Shown: positions 1 to 8,523, counted from the first letter of the stretch. The stretch: DNA of 54,677 nucleotides from a bacterium (GCA_021824045.1 JAKALR010000003.1:1-54677); one strand, 5' to 3'. Notes: generated by a model from the letters alone, not told the origin. Made by a program: numbers and translations.

Positions 1-274
1 AGAACCAATAGACCAGCTTCTTGAAGAACTTTCCGCTCTTCAAGGTCATGCCGGCCCTCTCGAAGTACTCACCCAGTCCCAGATTAGCGAGGAGCTTATC
101 TAACTGAATCATGTCGATGATCCGTTCGACGAGCGTGCCCAACAGGGACGCTACGATAAGCCCGATGATGAAAACGATGAGCGCACCGATAATCGAAGCG
201 ACCGTGCTCACAAATCCAATCCAAATATTTTGGAGCGAAGCCGCGACGACTGAAGTCCAATCTTGAATAAACAT
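1..274 (-). CDS. Mechanosensitive-channel-like membrane protein, N-terminal part (cut by window edge)
   Basis: Reading the minus strand from an ATG at 274 gives 91 open codons that run off the window start, so only the N-terminus is present. The protein begins MFIQDWTSVVAASLQNIWIG and has one long hydrophobic helix (about residues 22-46, rich in Val, Ile, Gly and Ala), followed by an amphipathic stretch with 'LDKLLANLGLGEYFERAG'. This resembles the conserved TM-helix repeat found in small MscS-related proteins common in CPR genomes. A role as a channel or membrane scaffold is inferred from that resemblance only. It is transcribed away from the PHP gene next to it, so the 77-bp gap should hold divergent promoters. 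Confidence 0.6.
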   Translation of the reverse strand, partial: MFIQDWTSVVAASLQNIWIGFVSTVASIIGALIVFIIGLIVASLLGTLVERIIDMIQLDKLLANLGLGEYFERAGMTLKSGKFFKKLVYWF

Positions 275-351
275 CTCTTATCATCTATTATTTTTAACGA
301 CCTTTATTATTTGGTTCCATTATACCATACGGGGCCAATCTCAAAAAGCGC

Positions 352-1095
352 ATGGAAATAAAAACGAACCTCCACTTCCACACGAAGGACGACCGGGAAG
401 AGGACGGGGAATCGACCACGGAAGTCCACTATGATCTTTTTCAGGGCCTCGATGAGGCCAAAAAATTGGGATTCAACGCCCTCGCGGTCACCTGCCACAA
501 CTTCGTGACCGACGACGAGAGCTATTACAAATACGCCGAAAAACTCGGCATCACCCTGATCCGCGGGATAGAAAAAACCGTAGGGGGGAAACATGTCGTC
601 ATCTTGAATGTCGACAAATCAGCCGAGCATATCAAAACATTTTCCGATCTCCGGGGATACCGCACAAGCCACCCCGAATCGTTCTTTCTCGCTCCTCACC
701 CGTTTTTCGACGGCGGGTATTCGTTAGGGAAAAAACTCAAGACTTACGCCGAGCTCTTCGACGCCATCGAGTATTCGTGGTTCCATTTTAAATTTCTGGA
801 TCTCAACGCCGAGGCGTACTTCTTCGCGAAGGAGCACGGCCTTCCCCTCGTCGCCACGTCCGATACCCACGATCTCGCGAATCTCGGCTTGAGCTACGCG
901 ATCCTCGACGTCCGCGACAATTCCTTTGCAGCGATCGTAGAGGCCCTGAAAACCGGAAAAATCCGGAACGTTTCGCCGGATACCGCGTTCTGGAACAAAA
1001 GGACGTGGAGGATTATACTACAAACTATGGGAGGTTTATTGAAAGGTCGCAAGAAGAATTCATACTATGAAAAAAAACGTAGGAAAATGGGATAA
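352..1095 (+). CDS. PHP-domain metal-dependent phosphoesterase
   Basis: 247 residues. The N-terminus carries the PHP signature 'NLHFHT' (residues 6-11). Further metal-ligand candidates are the His in 'VTCHNF', the Glu in 'RGIEKT', 'APHP', and a C-terminal 'SDTHD' near residue 170. These fit the polymerase-and-histidinol-phosphatase fold, which hydrolyses phosphoesters with a di- or trinuclear metal centre. The substrate cannot be told from sequence; stand-alone PHP proteins act on nucleotides, histidinol phosphate or RNA ends. The start ATG at 352 has no Shine-Dalgarno site. The last 29 bases overlap the next gene, so the two are probably one transcript. Confidence 0.8.
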   Translation: MEIKTNLHFHTKDDREEDGESTTEVHYDLFQGLDEAKKLGFNALAVTCHNFVTDDESYYKYAEKLGITLIRGIEKTVGGKHVVILNVDKSAEHIKTFSDLRGYRTSHPESFFLAPHPFFDGGYSLGKKLKTYAELFDAIEYSWFHFKFLDLNAEAYFFAKEHGLPLVATSDTHDLANLGLSYAILDVRDNSFAAIVEALKTGKIRNVSPDTAFWNKRTWRIILQTMGGLLKGRKKNSYYEKKRRKMG

Positions 1096-1297
1096 GATCA
1101 TCCGAATTGTCGTCGGCTTGATATTCCTCTATTTCGGATCGATGTCCGCCGGGGCGCTTTCCGTCATCTTTTACATCGTGGCGGTCGTCCTGCTCTTAAC
1201 CGGCCTTTTCGGGACTTGTCCGCTCTATTCGGCGCTCAAGATTAATACCTGCAAGAAATCGGGTTCATCGGGCGAGATGCCGCCGACGCAGCAATAG
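1067..1297 (+). CDS. DUF2892 (YgaP-like) small inner-membrane protein
   Basis: 76 residues. The N-terminal 'MKKNVGKWDKIIRIVVGL' motif followed by two short membrane helices and 'GTCPLYSALKINTC' is the standard pattern of DUF2892. In other bacteria this module is the membrane part of YgaP rhodanese proteins; alone, its function is unknown. The two Cys residues (in 'GTCPLY' and 'NTCKK') are the family's conserved pair. It starts inside the 3' end of the PHP gene in another frame, indicating co-transcription, and is followed 21 bases later by a strong terminator. Confidence 0.85.
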   Translation: MKKNVGKWDKIIRIVVGLIFLYFGSMSAGALSVIFYIVAVVLLLTGLFGTCPLYSALKINTCKKSGSSGEMPPTQQ

Positions 1298-1317
1298 ATT
1301 AGGGCTTAGAAAATACC

Positions 1318-1344
1318 AACACCCCATCACAAAGATGGGGTGTT
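1318..1344 (+). terminator. Rho-independent terminator after PHP/DUF2892 operon
   Basis: Perfect 11-bp stem, AACACCCCATC at 1318-1328 and its complement at 1334-1344, with a 5-base loop. A short T-rich tail 'gtattt' follows. It ends the two-gene unit. Confidence 0.85.
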
Positions 1345-1381
1345 GTATTTGTGGAGGCTAATAGAATTTGTTAGAACCTCT

Positions 1382-1420
1382 GTCCGGGAGAAGATCAAAA
1401 AAGAAATATCTTCTCCTGAC
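1382..1420. other. Hairpin in the leader of the NYN gene
   Basis: GTCCGGGAGAAGAT (1382-1395) pairs with ATCTTCTCCTGAC (1408-1420), with one bulge. It has no T-tract on the plus strand. It may be an mRNA 5' structure or a weak terminator for minus-strand transcription. The rest of 1345-1524 holds nothing recognisable. Confidence 0.4.
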
Positions 1421-1524
1421 AGTTCATAATCCATAATACAGAGATTTTATTCGCAGGGAAAGATGAGTGAGAATGACGGAAGAGACAAATCGACTCCGCT
1501 CCCCCCTCATGGTATCCTTATGGC

Positions 1525-2025
1525 GTGGAGAAAGAGGAAAATAACTTTGCTTTCATCGACAGCCAGAATGTATACAAAGGCATCCAAAGCCTTAGCTGGA
1601 AGCTGGACTGGGCGAGATTCAGGAAATACCTCAAGGAGAAATACGGCGTTACGACCGCCTACCTCTTCATCGGCTTCATGCCGGAACATAATGACATCTA
1701 TGACGAACTCCAGAAGGCTGGGTTCGTCTTGAAGTTCAAACCGGTCCTCCCGAACAGCGACGGCGGCGTGAAGGGTAATGTGGATGCCGATCTCGTCCTC
1801 CAAGCCATGCTGGATTATGGGAACTACGACAGGGCAGTCATCGTCTCCAGCGACGGCGATTTCTACTCCCTGGTACGGCACCTATACCAGAATGGCAAAC
1901 TGAAACTTGTGATGAGTCCTTATGTGAAAACCTGTTCCACGCTCCTCAAAAAATCCGCCAAGGAAAAGATCGTCTATATGGACAATCTCAAGAAGAAGCT
2001 CGGTAAAAGAAAAAGCACCGCTTAG
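1525..2025 (+). CDS. NYN-domain (LabA/DUF88-type) putative ribonuclease
   Basis: 166 residues with a GTG start at 1525; no in-frame ATG is nearer. Conserved acidic positions of the PIN-like NYN fold are visible: 'FAFIDSQNVYKG' (first Asp), 'GNVDADLVLQAM' (central Asp pair) and 'VIVSSDGDFYSLV' (the DGDF motif). NYN proteins are metal-dependent RNases in RNA processing or decay; the target here is unknown. 'KLVMSPY' and a basic tail (KKKLGKRK) follow. The gene stands alone between the upstream hairpin and its own terminator. Confidence 0.85.
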   Translation: MEKEENNFAFIDSQNVYKGIQSLSWKLDWARFRKYLKEKYGVTTAYLFIGFMPEHNDIYDELQKAGFVLKFKPVLPNSDGGVKGNVDADLVLQAMLDYGNYDRAVIVSSDGDFYSLVRHLYQNGKLKLVMSPYVKTCSTLLKKSAKEKIVYMDNLKKKLGKRKSTA

Positions 2026-2047
2026 GGACGGAACCCGAAGAGGTGCT
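2014..2047 (+). terminator. Terminator overlapping the NYN stop codon
   Basis: AGCACC (2014-2019) pairs with GGTGCT (2042-2047). Inner CTT/AAG and GGG/CCC pairs form an interrupted stem, followed by 'ctttc'. The stop codon lies inside the stem. Confidence 0.55.
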
Positions 2048-2138
2048 CTTTCATGTGGATATTATTATAATACACGCCGCTGCGGCGAAGTCAAGGATGG
2101 TGTGGATAATCGGAATAGATCACATTGCGGGGTTTCTA

Positions 2139-2309
2139 TTAATCAAGCATATCCAGCCTTTTCCTCTTACGGAATACGATCCTACAAACGCTATCCAATC
2201 TCTCAAACTTCTCCAAGGCTCCGTCTCTCGTGAGCTTCTCGCCGAACTCCTGGTCCATAAGCTTGATGAATTTGTCTAGGGTATGATCGGGTATTTGTAT
2301 AAAAAGAGA
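2139..2309 (-). pseudogene. Remnant of, or very short, conserved CPR small protein
   Basis: The minus strand is open from just after a TAG at 2312-2310 to a TAA at 2141-2139, encoding 56 residues that include 'TLDKFIKLMDQEFGEKLTRD' and 'ALEKFERLDSVCRIVFRKR'. This pattern (LDKFI...EFGxKL...ALExxxRL) resembles a small helical hypothetical protein I have seen often in Parcubacteria, usually 50-70 residues. The only in-frame ATG (2258) would leave 39 residues and cut the conserved start, so I read it as a decaying copy whose N-terminus is lost. The rest of 2048-2377 holds nothing else recognisable apart from a TATAAT at 2326-2331. Confidence 0.35.
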
Positions 2310-2377
2310 CTATCAGGCCATGATGTATAATGGAAGTGGACAATTACAAAAACTTATCTCATTATTTATCTGTGAAC

Positions 2378-2896
2378 ATGAACTGGTTTACGAGTCCGGC
2401 ATCGTGGGGATGGGTTGCCGTCATAGTCGCTGTCGTCGCAGTGATTCTGCAAGCCGTACAAGTGTGGTTACAGAACAAGACTACAAGGGAACAGCTCCGT
2501 GTTAATTTTTATCTCGAACTTAGGAAGCAATTTGATAGCCCTGAATTTCGTCGGGCTCGTGGTTATCTCGCGCAACAGTTTCTAGCGAAGGATTTTCAGG
2601 AAGGTATTATTACAACTCCGACTCATGATGAGATTCAAGAAACCGTCATGAACTTTTTTGAAGACATGGGCACCCTTCTCCGACGTGGCTACCTTGATTC
2701 CGAATTGATAACAGATACTTTTAGTTACTATGGACTTGGTTGGTGGAACGTATGCAAAGAATACATTATCGAAGAGAGAAAAACACATAATAACGACCCA
2801 ACACTCTTTTCTGATTTCGAAAAGCTTGCCACCCTGTGGAAAGATTGGCCAGTAGCTGGTATCAAGGATTTCCTATTTGAGGAACTTCGTGCTTGA
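2378..2896 (+). CDS. DUF4760-like membrane-anchored protein
   Basis: 172 residues from ATG 2378, or 188 from ATG 2330. I prefer 2378 because a TATAAT box at 2326-2331 overlaps the upstream ATG. One N-terminal membrane helix (WGWVAVIVAVVAVILQAVQV) is followed by a cytoplasmic helical domain with 'FYLELRKQFDSPEFRRARGY', 'NFFEDMGTLLRRGYLD', 'WWNVCKEYI' and 'ERKTHNNDP'. This order matches the DUF4760 family, whose function is unknown. The gene is convergent with the XRE regulator 28 bp downstream. Confidence 0.65.
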   Translation: MNWFTSPASWGWVAVIVAVVAVILQAVQVWLQNKTTREQLRVNFYLELRKQFDSPEFRRARGYLAQQFLAKDFQEGIITTPTHDEIQETVMNFFEDMGTLLRRGYLDSELITDTFSYYGLGWWNVCKEYIIEERKTHNNDPTLFSDFEKLATLWKDWPVAGIKDFLFEELRA

Positions 2897-2924
2897 TCCA
2901 CTATTTAATCACGATGTACGAGAA

Positions 2925-3170
2925 TTAGCGCCACATTTCCTCTCGGACCTTACAAGTAAGGCCACCAAAAAGCTCATTGACTGGCACACCCAGGAACACT
3001 GAGAGCCTGATGGCGCTTATAAGGTTTGGCAGCGAGTCACCGCTCTCCCAATGAGATATCCAGTCGGGATCGATACGGAGACGTTCGCCCAACTCTCGCT
3101 GGGTCAGGTCCATCCTTTTCCGATACTTTCTGATGTAATTCGATATATGACGGTATTTTTCATAATCCAT
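2925..3170 (-). CDS. XRE-family helix-turn-helix regulator
   Basis: 81 residues. 'LTQRELGERLRIDPDWISHWESG' (about residues 22-44) is a textbook Cro/C1-type helix-turn-helix, followed by 'LPNLISAIRLSVFLGVPVNEL', the usual dimer helix ending. There is no extra domain, so it is a small DNA-binding repressor-like protein. No toxin or phage gene is next to it that would name its target. Confidence 0.85.
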   Translation of the reverse strand: MDYEKYRHISNYIRKYRKRMDLTQRELGERLRIDPDWISHWESGDSLPNLISAIRLSVFLGVPVNELFGGLTCKVREEMWR

Positions 3171-3263
3171 ACCTAAGATGGTACAGATGAGTTATTCACT
3201 TCATAAGGTGGGCAGTTTTGTCGCTTCCGGCAACTTTAGGCCTATGAATCCTGCCTAAAACAG

Positions 3264-3291
3264 AAAAGCCCATCCTGAGAGATGAGCTTTC
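3264..3291 (-). terminator. Terminator downstream of tRNA-Ala
   Basis: On the minus strand AAAGCTCATC (3290-3281) pairs with GATGGGCTTT (3274-3265) around a 6-base loop, followed by TTCTG. It lies 18 bases past the tRNA 3' end. Confidence 0.75.
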
Positions 3292-3308
3292 CCGTGGAAG
3301 TACACAGG

Positions 3309-3379
3309 TGGACCTGAGGGGAATTGAACCCCTACCTCAGCAATGCGAATGCTGCGTAATGCCGTTTTACTACAGGCCC
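3309..3379 (-). tRNA. tRNA-Ala (CGC)
   Basis: Full cloverleaf on the minus strand: acceptor GGGCCTG/CAGGTCC, D-stem GTAA/TTAC, anticodon arm CAGCA-TTCGCAT-TGCTG (anticodon CGC), T-arm AGGGG-TTCAATT-CCCCT, discriminator A. The acceptor contains G3:U70, the alanine identity pair. CCA is not encoded, so the CCA-adding enzyme in this window is needed. Confidence 0.95.
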
Positions 3380-3392
3380 GAGAAAACTTTTT

Positions 3393-3848
3393 CTATTCTA
3401 CCTTATTTTCCGGATTTTTCCACTCCTCAACGTTGGGAACCGTATTGAGTCTCTCTTTGAAGTATTTCTCGATCATCTCGATGTCTTTCAAATCCTTTTC
3501 TCTTTTGAGCAACTTCTTCCATTTCAAGACCTCAATCAGCCTGACGAAAGGCAATCCTTCTATTATTTCCGAGTCCTCTATCAGTTGTTTTACGTTCCAC
3601 TCCCCCGGCCCCCAATCATTGAATATCTCAACACCATCGTTTGCCAACACCTCATCGCCGTTCTCCACATCTTTCAATTCCCAGCCGGACTCGTTCTTAT
3701 ATTCGTTAAAAACTTCTTCGGTGACGATGAGGTCGATGTCATGACAATCCCTCAAACCTCTCACGGCCATGGGGCCGCTGCCGAATATGGCGTACGAACC
3801 GGCCGGCAGGCCGATGTTCTTCACTTTCTCGAAAAGCTCCCACGACAT
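3393..3848 (-). CDS. Nucleotidyltransferase-fold protein
   Basis: 151 residues. 'YAIFGSGPMAVRGLRDCHDIDLIVTEEVF' (about residues 19-47) has the GS...(12)...DxD arrangement of the polymerase-beta-like nucleotidyltransferase fold, with 'DIDLIV' as the metal-binding pair. The C-terminal half is helical and Lys-rich ('VLKWKKLLKREKDLKDIEMI'). Homologues are usually annotated as hypothetical nucleotidyltransferases in CPR; the substrate is unknown. A TAGAAT box sits 6 bases before the ATG, the leaderless pattern seen across the core genes here. Confidence 0.7.
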   Translation of the reverse strand: MSWELFEKVKNIGLPAGSYAIFGSGPMAVRGLRDCHDIDLIVTEEVFNEYKNESGWELKDVENGDEVLANDGVEIFNDWGPGEWNVKQLIEDSEIIEGLPFVRLIEVLKWKKLLKREKDLKDIEMIEKYFKERLNTVPNVEEWKNPENKVE

Positions 3849-3876
3849 AATTTTATTCTACCATACCGATATGGGG

Positions 3877-3882
3877 TATAAT
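3877..3882 (+). promoter_or_regulatory. -10 box of the helicase gene (near-leaderless)
   Basis: Perfect TATAAT with 8 bases before the ATG at 3891. A start site about 7 bases downstream would give essentially no 5' UTR. No Shine-Dalgarno motif is present. Confidence 0.65.
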
Positions 3883-3890
3883 GGCAGTGC

Positions 3891-6800
3891 ATGGAAATAA
3901 AGACCAAAACATTCGAGGAGGCATATCAGCGTCTCAATAAGGAGCAAAAGGAAGCTGTCGACGCGGTGGAGGGTCCGGTCATGGTGATCGCGGGCCCGGG
4001 AACCGGGAAAACGGAGGTTTTGGCCGTCCGGATCGCGAACATCATTTTGAAAACGGGGACTCCCCCGGAAGCGATTCTCGCCCTTACCTTCACCGAATCG
4101 GGTGCTCATTCCATGAAGCTCAGGCTCCGAGAACTCATCGGGCCCGAAGCGTACCGGGTTATCGTTGCAACGTTCCACGGTTTCGCAAATTCGGTCATTC
4201 AAGATTATCCCGAATATTTTCCCGATATCGTCGGCTCCTCCCCCATCGACGAGGCGGAGCAGATTAAGATCCTCCGGAAGATCCTCGATGAAACGCCGTT
4301 CGAATATTTAAAAACAAAAAATAACCCCTACTACTACCTTGAAAAGATTAAGCGCGCCATTGAGGACTTAAAACGCGAAGGCGTTTCACCCGACGACTTC
4401 CGCCGCATCGTGGAAAAAGAAGAAAAGCTATTCGCTTCCCAGGACGACGTCCGGAACGCGGCGGGAAAAGTGAAAACCAAATACTTGGATGATGAACGGC
4501 ATATTGAGAAGAACAAAGAGCTTGCCGCAATCTATGAAGCGTACGAACGCGGACTCCGGAACGGCGGCCATTACGACTACAACGACATGATCATGGAAGT
4601 CGCTGAGGCGCTCGAGAAACGGGAAAATCTCCGTGCGACACTCCAGGAGAAATACCACTACTTCCTCATCGACGAACACCAGGACACCAATAAGGCGCAG
4701 AATAAAATTCTCGAGCTCTTGGCGAGCTTTTACGATAACCCCAACCTCTTCATTGTAGGCGATGCAAAACAGGCCATCTTCCGGTTCCAGGGAGCGTCCA
4801 TCGAGAATTTCTTCCACTTCCGAAAGCTTTACCGCGAGGTGCGGCTCATAAATCTCAAGGACAACTACCGCTCAACCCAGACCATCCTTGACGTCGCCTA
4901 CGCCCTCGCAAAGCACGACGAACCGCTCACGGCCCGTGCGGGGCACACCGAGTCCCCCGTGAAGATCTGCACCTTTGACACGCGCGACCATGAAAACTAT
5001 TTCATTGCCCGAAAAACTGCCGAACTCATCGAGAACGGCGAGCGTCCCGAGGAAATCGCCATCATTTTCCGGGAGAACAAAGACGCTGAACCCATCGCGC
5101 GGATGCTGGAAAACCTGAACGTTCTCTCGAACATCGAGTCGGAGGACGACGTTATGAGCGACCCCGATTTCGAGCGGTTCAAGGCAATCCTTGAATCCAT
5201 TCAAAGCTTCGGCGATGACGCCGCATTCCTGAAAACTCTCTCCGTCGGCTTTGTCGACATTCCCCCGCTTGACGTCTATAAACTTTCCATTGCGGCGGCG
5301 GCCATGAGGCACGAAACCAAAAAAATCCACGCCGCTCTCGATATCGCACGATCGAAAGCGCTTCTCGAAAAAGCCGGCATCGAGCGAAGCGATTTGATCC
5401 TCGACTTCGAACGGAAACTCGCTTTCTGGAAAAGCGCATCGGAAAAGGAGGGTGTCTTGAACGTTTTCTCCGACATCGTCCGCGAATCCGGCTTCCTCGC
5501 GAAGATCCTCCGCGATCCGCAAGGCAACGTGAAACTCGAAAAACTCCACACACTCTTCAATCATCTCCGGACGCTCACGGAAGCGCACCGCGAGTACCGT
5601 CTTGCCGACTTCATGGAATACCTGCGGCTTCTCGAAGAACACAACGTGAAAATCAAGAGTCCGTCCGCGGGCCCCGTCCCCGGAAGAGTACGTCTTATGA
5701 CCGCCCACCGGTCGAAGGGTCTCGAATTCAACGAGGTCTTCATCGTAAATGCCATTGAAGGTAAATGGGGATCGTCCCGGAAACGGCCGGAGCATATCAA
5801 GCTCCCCGCGCGCGTCTTTTCGTTCAATCAAGCCGGAGAACGGGAGGAATCGGAGAAAACCGACGAAGAACTCAATATCTTCTATGTGGCGCTCACGAGG
5901 GCAAAGAAAGAGGTGTACCTCACCTATGCCTCGCTCAAAGATTCCGGCGAACCGACCGAACCAACCCGTTTCATCGCCGAGATCGCGCCGGAGCTTGCGG
6001 AACAGGTCGACACGAAACGGTATAAAGAAGAATTCGAATCGCATCTTGAGATTGCATTCGCGAAGCGGCCGCAAGCCGCTCCCCCGCTCATGGAAAAGGA
6101 ATATTTGAATCGCCTCTTCCGGGAACAGAACTTTTCGGTCACCGCGCTCAACAACTTTCTCGCATGCCCGTGGCAATATTTTTACCGCAATCTCGTTCGC
6201 ATCCCCGAGGCGCCGACGCCGAGTTTGGCGTTCGGGAATGCCGTGCACTATGCCATGAAAAATTTCTTCGAGGCCCTGAAAAGCGGCAAAAAACCAAACA
6301 AGGAATATCTTTTGAAGATGTTCCGCTTCGGCCTTGCTCACCAACCGCTCATGGAAACCGATGAAGAGCGTCTTCTTCAACGCGGCGAACAATCGCTTGC
6401 CGGCTACTACGATGAGTACGAGAGTACCTGGAACCCAAACGTTCTCGTTGAGAAGAGCATCAACGATGTTGAACTCGACGGTATAAAACTCACGGGGAAA
6501 CTCGACAAGGTGGAACTATTGGATATCGGGGGACACGTGAACGTCGTCGATTACAAAACCGGCAAACCGAAATCCGAGAACGAGGTACGAGGTCTCACGA
6601 AATCGAGCGACGGCAACTATTTCCGCCAACTTTCCTTTTATAAACTCCTCCTCGATGAACATGGAGGGGAACGATTCATGATGACGTCCGGCATCATCGA
6701 TTTCGTGGAGCCGACCGAGAGCGGTGCGTACCGGCGGTATGCTTTCGACATATCGGACGGCGACGTCAAAAAGGTTTCTGAAGAGATCAAAGAAACCGCG

Positions 6801-6899
6801 CAGAAGATACTCGATCTTTCTTTCTGGGACGAGTATTGCGGCGACAAGGATTGCGAATACTGCGAGCTTCGCAAGATGTCCCTCTTGAAAACAAATTGA
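3891..6899 (+). CDS. UvrD/Rep-type DNA helicase fused to a C-terminal RecB-like nuclease with Fe-S site
   Basis: 1002 residues. Helicase motifs occur in order: Walker A 'GPGTGKT' (35-41), motif II 'LIDEHQDT' (about 258), 'VGDAKQAIFRFQGA', 'NYRST', 'TAHRSKGLEF' (about 604) and 'VALTRAKK'. The last 260 residues form a PD-(D/E)XK nuclease: 'LNNFLACPWQYFYR', 'AFGNAVHYAMKNFF', catalytic 'VVDYKTGK' (about 886) and 'RQLSFYKLLL'. A Cys near 757 plus 'YCGDKDCEYC' at the end make the four-Cys Fe-S site of AddB/AdnB/Cas4-type nucleases. It probably resects or repairs double-strand breaks in place of RecBCD/AddAB. It appears self-contained, with no partner gene next to it. Confidence 0.93.
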   Translation: MEIKTKTFEEAYQRLNKEQKEAVDAVEGPVMVIAGPGTGKTEVLAVRIANIILKTGTPPEAILALTFTESGAHSMKLRLRELIGPEAYRVIVATFHGFANSVIQDYPEYFPDIVGSSPIDEAEQIKILRKILDETPFEYLKTKNNPYYYLEKIKRAIEDLKREGVSPDDFRRIVEKEEKLFASQDDVRNAAGKVKTKYLDDERHIEKNKELAAIYEAYERGLRNGGHYDYNDMIMEVAEALEKRENLRATLQEKYHYFLIDEHQDTNKAQNKILELLASFYDNPNLFIVGDAKQAIFRFQGASIENFFHFRKLYREVRLINLKDNYRSTQTILDVAYALAKHDEPLTARAGHTESPVKICTFDTRDHENYFIARKTAELIENGERPEEIAIIFRENKDAEPIARMLENLNVLSNIESEDDVMSDPDFERFKAILESIQSFGDDAAFLKTLSVGFVDIPPLDVYKLSIAAAAMRHETKKIHAALDIARSKALLEKAGIERSDLILDFERKLAFWKSASEKEGVLNVFSDIVRESGFLAKILRDPQGNVKLEKLHTLFNHLRTLTEAHREYRLADFMEYLRLLEEHNVKIKSPSAGPVPGRVRLMTAHRSKGLEFNEVFIVNAIEGKWGSSRKRPEHIKLPARVFSFNQAGEREESEKTDEELNIFYVALTRAKKEVYLTYASLKDSGEPTEPTRFIAEIAPELAEQVDTKRYKEEFESHLEIAFAKRPQAAPPLMEKEYLNRLFREQNFSVTALNNFLACPWQYFYRNLVRIPEAPTPSLAFGNAVHYAMKNFFEALKSGKKPNKEYLLKMFRFGLAHQPLMETDEERLLQRGEQSLAGYYDEYESTWNPNVLVEKSINDVELDGIKLTGKLDKVELLDIGGHVNVVDYKTGKPKSENEVRGLTKSSDGNYFRQLSFYKLLLDEHGGERFMMTSGIIDFVEPTESGAYRRYAFDISDGDVKKVSEEIKETAQKILDLSFWDEYCGDKDCEYCELRKMSLLKTN

Positions 6900-6924
6900 C
6901 GCCCGTTCGGAGCTGGTTTATGCT
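6896..6924 (+). promoter_or_regulatory. Sigma-70 promoter of tRNA-Pro
   Basis: TTGACG (6896-6901), 17-base spacer, TATGCT (6919-6924). The -35 box overlaps the helicase stop codon and the tRNA starts 11 bases past the -10. Confidence 0.75.
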
Positions 6925-6935
6925 AATAAAACGTT

Positions 6936-7006
6936 CGGGCTGGAGTATGCCGGTAGTACGCACGCTTCGGGTGCGTGTAGACTGGGTTCGATTCCCAGCA
7001 GCCCGA
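6936..7006 (+). tRNA. tRNA-Pro (CGG)
   Basis: Acceptor CGGGCTG/CAGCCCG with the C1-G72 pair and A73 typical of bacterial proline tRNA; D-arm GTAT/GTAC; anticodon arm CACGC-TTCGGGT-GCGTG (anticodon CGG); T-arm CTGGG-TTCGATT-CCCAG. CCA is not encoded. Position 8 is G instead of the near-universal U, a small oddity. Confidence 0.93.
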
Positions 7007-7014
7007 CAAGAGAG

Positions 7015-8523
7015 TTATTTCACGTAGTATTTCTTTTTCATCTCGTCCTCGACGCCGCCTTCGAATTCTTCCTTGGTCTCCCGGGCTTTTTCCGACAAGG
7101 TCTTCAACTCTTTGTCCGAGAGCATGCCGAGGTATTCGACGCGGCTGATGAGTTTGTCTTTGACATTCTTCTTCGGGTCGTCCAAGACCTCTTCGAGGAG
7201 AATCGCGAGGATCCAGCCGATTTTCGGGCCGGGTTTCGCGTTCAAGAGCTTCATCACGTCCGTCCCGTCAACCGCGAGCATCTTGGGCGATATCGGGTCG
7301 CGCTTCACTTTCTCGATCATGAAGAGAAGGTGGCGGAGTTTATACGGGAACGCCTTCGGCACGCCGGAACCGATGCGATCAGCTTCCCGAACTTTCAGAA
7401 GATCATCGACATTCTCCGGTCCCACCCGCGCGAGGAATCGCCGGACGCCCGCTTCCGTCACCTCGCCGACGTTGTAATAGAAAAGGTGGAATCGCACCAA
7501 GTGGCCGATTTTTTCGATCAGTTCCCTGGAGAACTTCAGACGATCCATGATTTTCAAGGCCATCCGGGCGCCCACGACCTCGTGGTTGTAGAACGTGGAA
7601 TCGGGTCCGTCTCCCCGCTTCACCCGCGGCTTCCCGACGTCATGGAGGAGCGAGGCGAGGCGCACCTCGAACGAATAGCCCTTCTCGGCGGTGTAATTCA
7701 GCGCCCGCACGTTATGATCAAAAACAGTATAGATATGGTGCTTGTTCTGACCGCACCCGATTCCCTCCCGGAGTTCCGGGATGATGTACTGCAAAAGCCC
7801 GGCATCTTCGAGGAGGACGATTCCTTCGGCCGCCCGGTCAGCCACAATGATCTTCACGAGCTCATCCCGTATCCGCTCCTTCGATATGCCGTCCAGAAGG
7901 CCTGCCTTTTCCTTGATCGCTTCGAATGTTTTCCGCTCTATCTCGAAACCCAGTTGGACCGCGAACCGCACCGCTCGCATGAGGCGCAACGCGTCTTCGT
8001 CGAAGCGCTTATGCGGATCACCGACGGCGCGGATGATTTTCTTCTTCAGGTCTTTTTGGCCGTCGAAGGGATCGACTAACAACAAATCACCTCCGACTGA
8101 TAACTTATAACTGTTATTAGTTTTAAGTTTTTTGTTGCCAGTTAAGGCCAATGCCAGGGCGTTCACGGTGAAATCGCGCCGCGACAGATCTTCTTCGATG
8201 GTCGAAACGAACCGCACCTCCAACGGATGCCGGAGATCGCCGTACTCGCCGTCCGATCGGAACGTGGTCACCTCGAGAATCTTGACGGCCGGATCCTCCG
8301 AACGGGTCTTCACGCCCACCGTGCCGAAATTGTTTTCGTAGACGTTGTCCGGAAAGATTTTTTGGATCTCTTCCGGCCGGGCGTTCGTCGCGATATCCCA
8401 ATCCTTCGGCGTCGCACCGAGCGCCAAATCCCGCACGCAGCCGCCGACGAGATATGCCTCGTAGCCGGCTTCGGCCAAAGCTTTCACCGCTTCTTTCACT
8501 TCTTTGGGGATTTTCGGGATCAT
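7015..8523 (-). CDS. cca: CCA-adding tRNA nucleotidyltransferase with HD domain
   Basis: 502 residues from ATG 8523; an upstream ATG at 8559 would add 12 residues, but family members begin at 'IPKEVKEAVKAL'. Head domain: 'YLVGGCVRDLALG' and 'PKDWDIATNA' (DxD), then 'DLSRRDFTVNALAL'; neck 'RFDEDALRLMRAVRFAVQLGF'; then an HD phosphohydrolase motif 'LLHDVGKPRVK' with downstream 'LVRFHLFYYN'. It adds or repairs 3'-CCA on tRNAs, and most tRNAs in this window lack an encoded CCA. It is convergent with tRNA-Pro, ending 8 bases after it. The 5' flank is AT-rich with no Shine-Dalgarno site. Confidence 0.95.
   Translation of the reverse strand: MIPKIPKEVKEAVKALAEAGYEAYLVGGCVRDLALGATPKDWDIATNARPEEIQKIFPDNVYENNFGTVGVKTRSEDPAVKILEVTTFRSDGEYGDLRHPLEVRFVSTIEEDLSRRDFTVNALALALTGNKKLKTNNSYKLSVGGDLLLVDPFDGQKDLKKKIIRAVGDPHKRFDEDALRLMRAVRFAVQLGFEIERKTFEAIKEKAGLLDGISKERIRDELVKIIVADRAAEGIVLLEDAGLLQYIIPELREGIGCGQNKHHIYTVFDHNVRALNYTAEKGYSFEVRLASLLHDVGKPRVKRGDGPDSTFYNHEVVGARMALKIMDRLKFSRELIEKIGHLVRFHLFYYNVGEVTEAGVRRFLARVGPENVDDLLKVREADRIGSGVPKAFPYKLRHLLFMIEKVKRDPISPKMLAVDGTDVMKLLNAKPGPKIGWILAILLEEVLDDPKKNVKDKLISRVEYLGMLSDKELKTLSEKARETKEEFEGGVEDEMKKKYYVK

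Noticed and set aside
2053-2070. Minus-strand small RNA from the TATAAT near 2060
   Set aside because: Only a -10-like box facing the NYN terminator about 20 bp away; AT-rich GATATTATTATAATAC strings recur by chance in the spacers (also at 43141).
4872-6392. 506-codon open frame antisense to the helicase
   Set aside because: It lies wholly inside the helicase gene, has no recognisable domain, and follows from the codon bias of the true frame.
7330-8079. 249-codon plus-strand frame inside cca
   Set aside because: Antisense shadow of a well-supported enzyme gene.
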